Shown: one piece after another, positions 63,776-64,000 of the stretch
Layout: each line of letters begins with the position of its first letter
How positions within the stretch are numbered: the stretch's first letter is position 1
Assembly: GCA_945952315.1 (NCBI GenBank)
Contig: CAMFIE010000002.1
Coordinates: 362,089-426,088 of the forward strand
Source: an uncultured Rhizobium sp.
GTDB lineage: Bacteria; Pseudomonadota; Alphaproteobacteria; Rhizobiales; Rhizobiaceae
Direction of reading: 5' to 3'
Length of the DNA: 64,000 nt
Notes under the pieces: generated by a model
What the model was told of the DNA's origin: nothing
Database searches by the model: none
What the model saw: the letters and a program-made list of their open reading frames with translations, nothing else
Program-made: the position numbers and the translations under genes

Positions 63776-64000
63776 TATTTGCCTCCTTTCAGGAGGTGGC
63801 TGTATTCGGGGATCGCATCAAAGCAAGGACACTGCTTCATCCACTCATCCGGTGTAATGCGTCCGTCTTTGTTGAGATCGGGGCTGAGGTCGCGGTGTCC
63901 AAGAACGCGGTAGATTTCTGGATGTTTAGCGTTCCAAGCCTTCACCGTAAGCGCCGTTACAAAGCCACGTCGGTTTATGCTTGACGGAATGGGATGACGT
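63775..64000 (-). CDS. N-acetylmuramoyl-L-alanine amidase (endolysin), N-terminus outside window
   Basis: The C-terminal 74 residues are visible: VLGHRDLSPDLNKDGRITPDEW and MKQCPCFDAIPEYS, the end of a T7-type amidase_2 fold with the zinc-binding HRD and Cys of CPCFD. It cuts the peptidoglycan peptide-sugar bond at phage lysis. The gene leads the minus-strand run that goes on to the spanins. Confidence 0.8.
   Translation of the reverse strand, partial: RHPIPSSINRRGFVTALTVKAWNAKHPEIYRVLGHRDLSPDLNKDGRITPDEWMKQCPCFDAIPEYSHLLKGGK

Overview
The window looks like a chromosomal segment of an alphaproteobacterium of the family Rhizobiaceae (Agrobacterium/Rhizobium group). The clues are a GC-rich sequence, a flagellar locus with the alphaproteobacterial genes motC, rem, flaF and flbT, short simple-type flagellins, a zwf-pgl-edd Entner-Doudoroff operon, a large PdhS-type histidine kinase, TTAA-N7-TTAA boxes of the CtrA type, and a tRNA-His without an encoded G-1. 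The species cannot be named from the sequence alone.

Region 1 (1-27.2 kb) is part of the flagellar regulon, all on the + strand. Seven tandem flagellin genes come first (the first is cut by the window start). Each complete one is a single-gene unit with a terminator, except the last, where only T-poor hairpins are visible. They are followed by a FliH-like gene, motB, motC, fliK (motD), a lytic transglycosylase, the regulator rem, two tandem hook genes (flgE), flgK, flgL, flaF, flbT, flgD, fliQ, flhA, fliR, and four small genes (FliJ-like, FlgJ rod-binding, FlgN-like, FliL-like). All six complete flagellin genes share a leader: an 11-bp dyad, a CCGG...CCGG hairpin, and an AUGUCCC block that can pair with the GGGGC(A) ribosome-binding segment. 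This looks like a translational control element, and flbT, whose Caulobacter homologue acts on flagellin leader RNA, lies in the same cluster.

Region 2 (27.3-55.7 kb) is housekeeping and metabolic: a Wzz-like envelope protein, folD, three small PilZ-like genes, the zwf-pgl-edd operon (- strand), a putrescine-type catabolic pair (PuuB-like oxidase and PuuA-like glutamylpolyamine ligase, - strand), a HI0933-type flavoprotein, an ScfR-type XRE regulator with TTTGTAAA boxes around its promoter, a potFGHI-like polyamine ABC transporter, acetoacetyl-CoA synthetase, an iron-type ABC permease, a 1178-residue PAS/PdhS histidine kinase, a phasin and tRNA-His(GTG).

Region 3 (55.7-64 kb) begins right after tRNA-His and has prophage or phage-island character: many short, overlapping, mostly unrecognised genes, a BglII-type restriction endonuclease gene abutting an MT-A70 adenine methyltransferase gene, a ribbon-helix-helix protein, and a - strand lysis cassette (amidase endolysin cut by the window end, two small proteins, i-spanin, o-spanin). 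No integrase is in the window, so tRNA-His as the attachment site is an inference.
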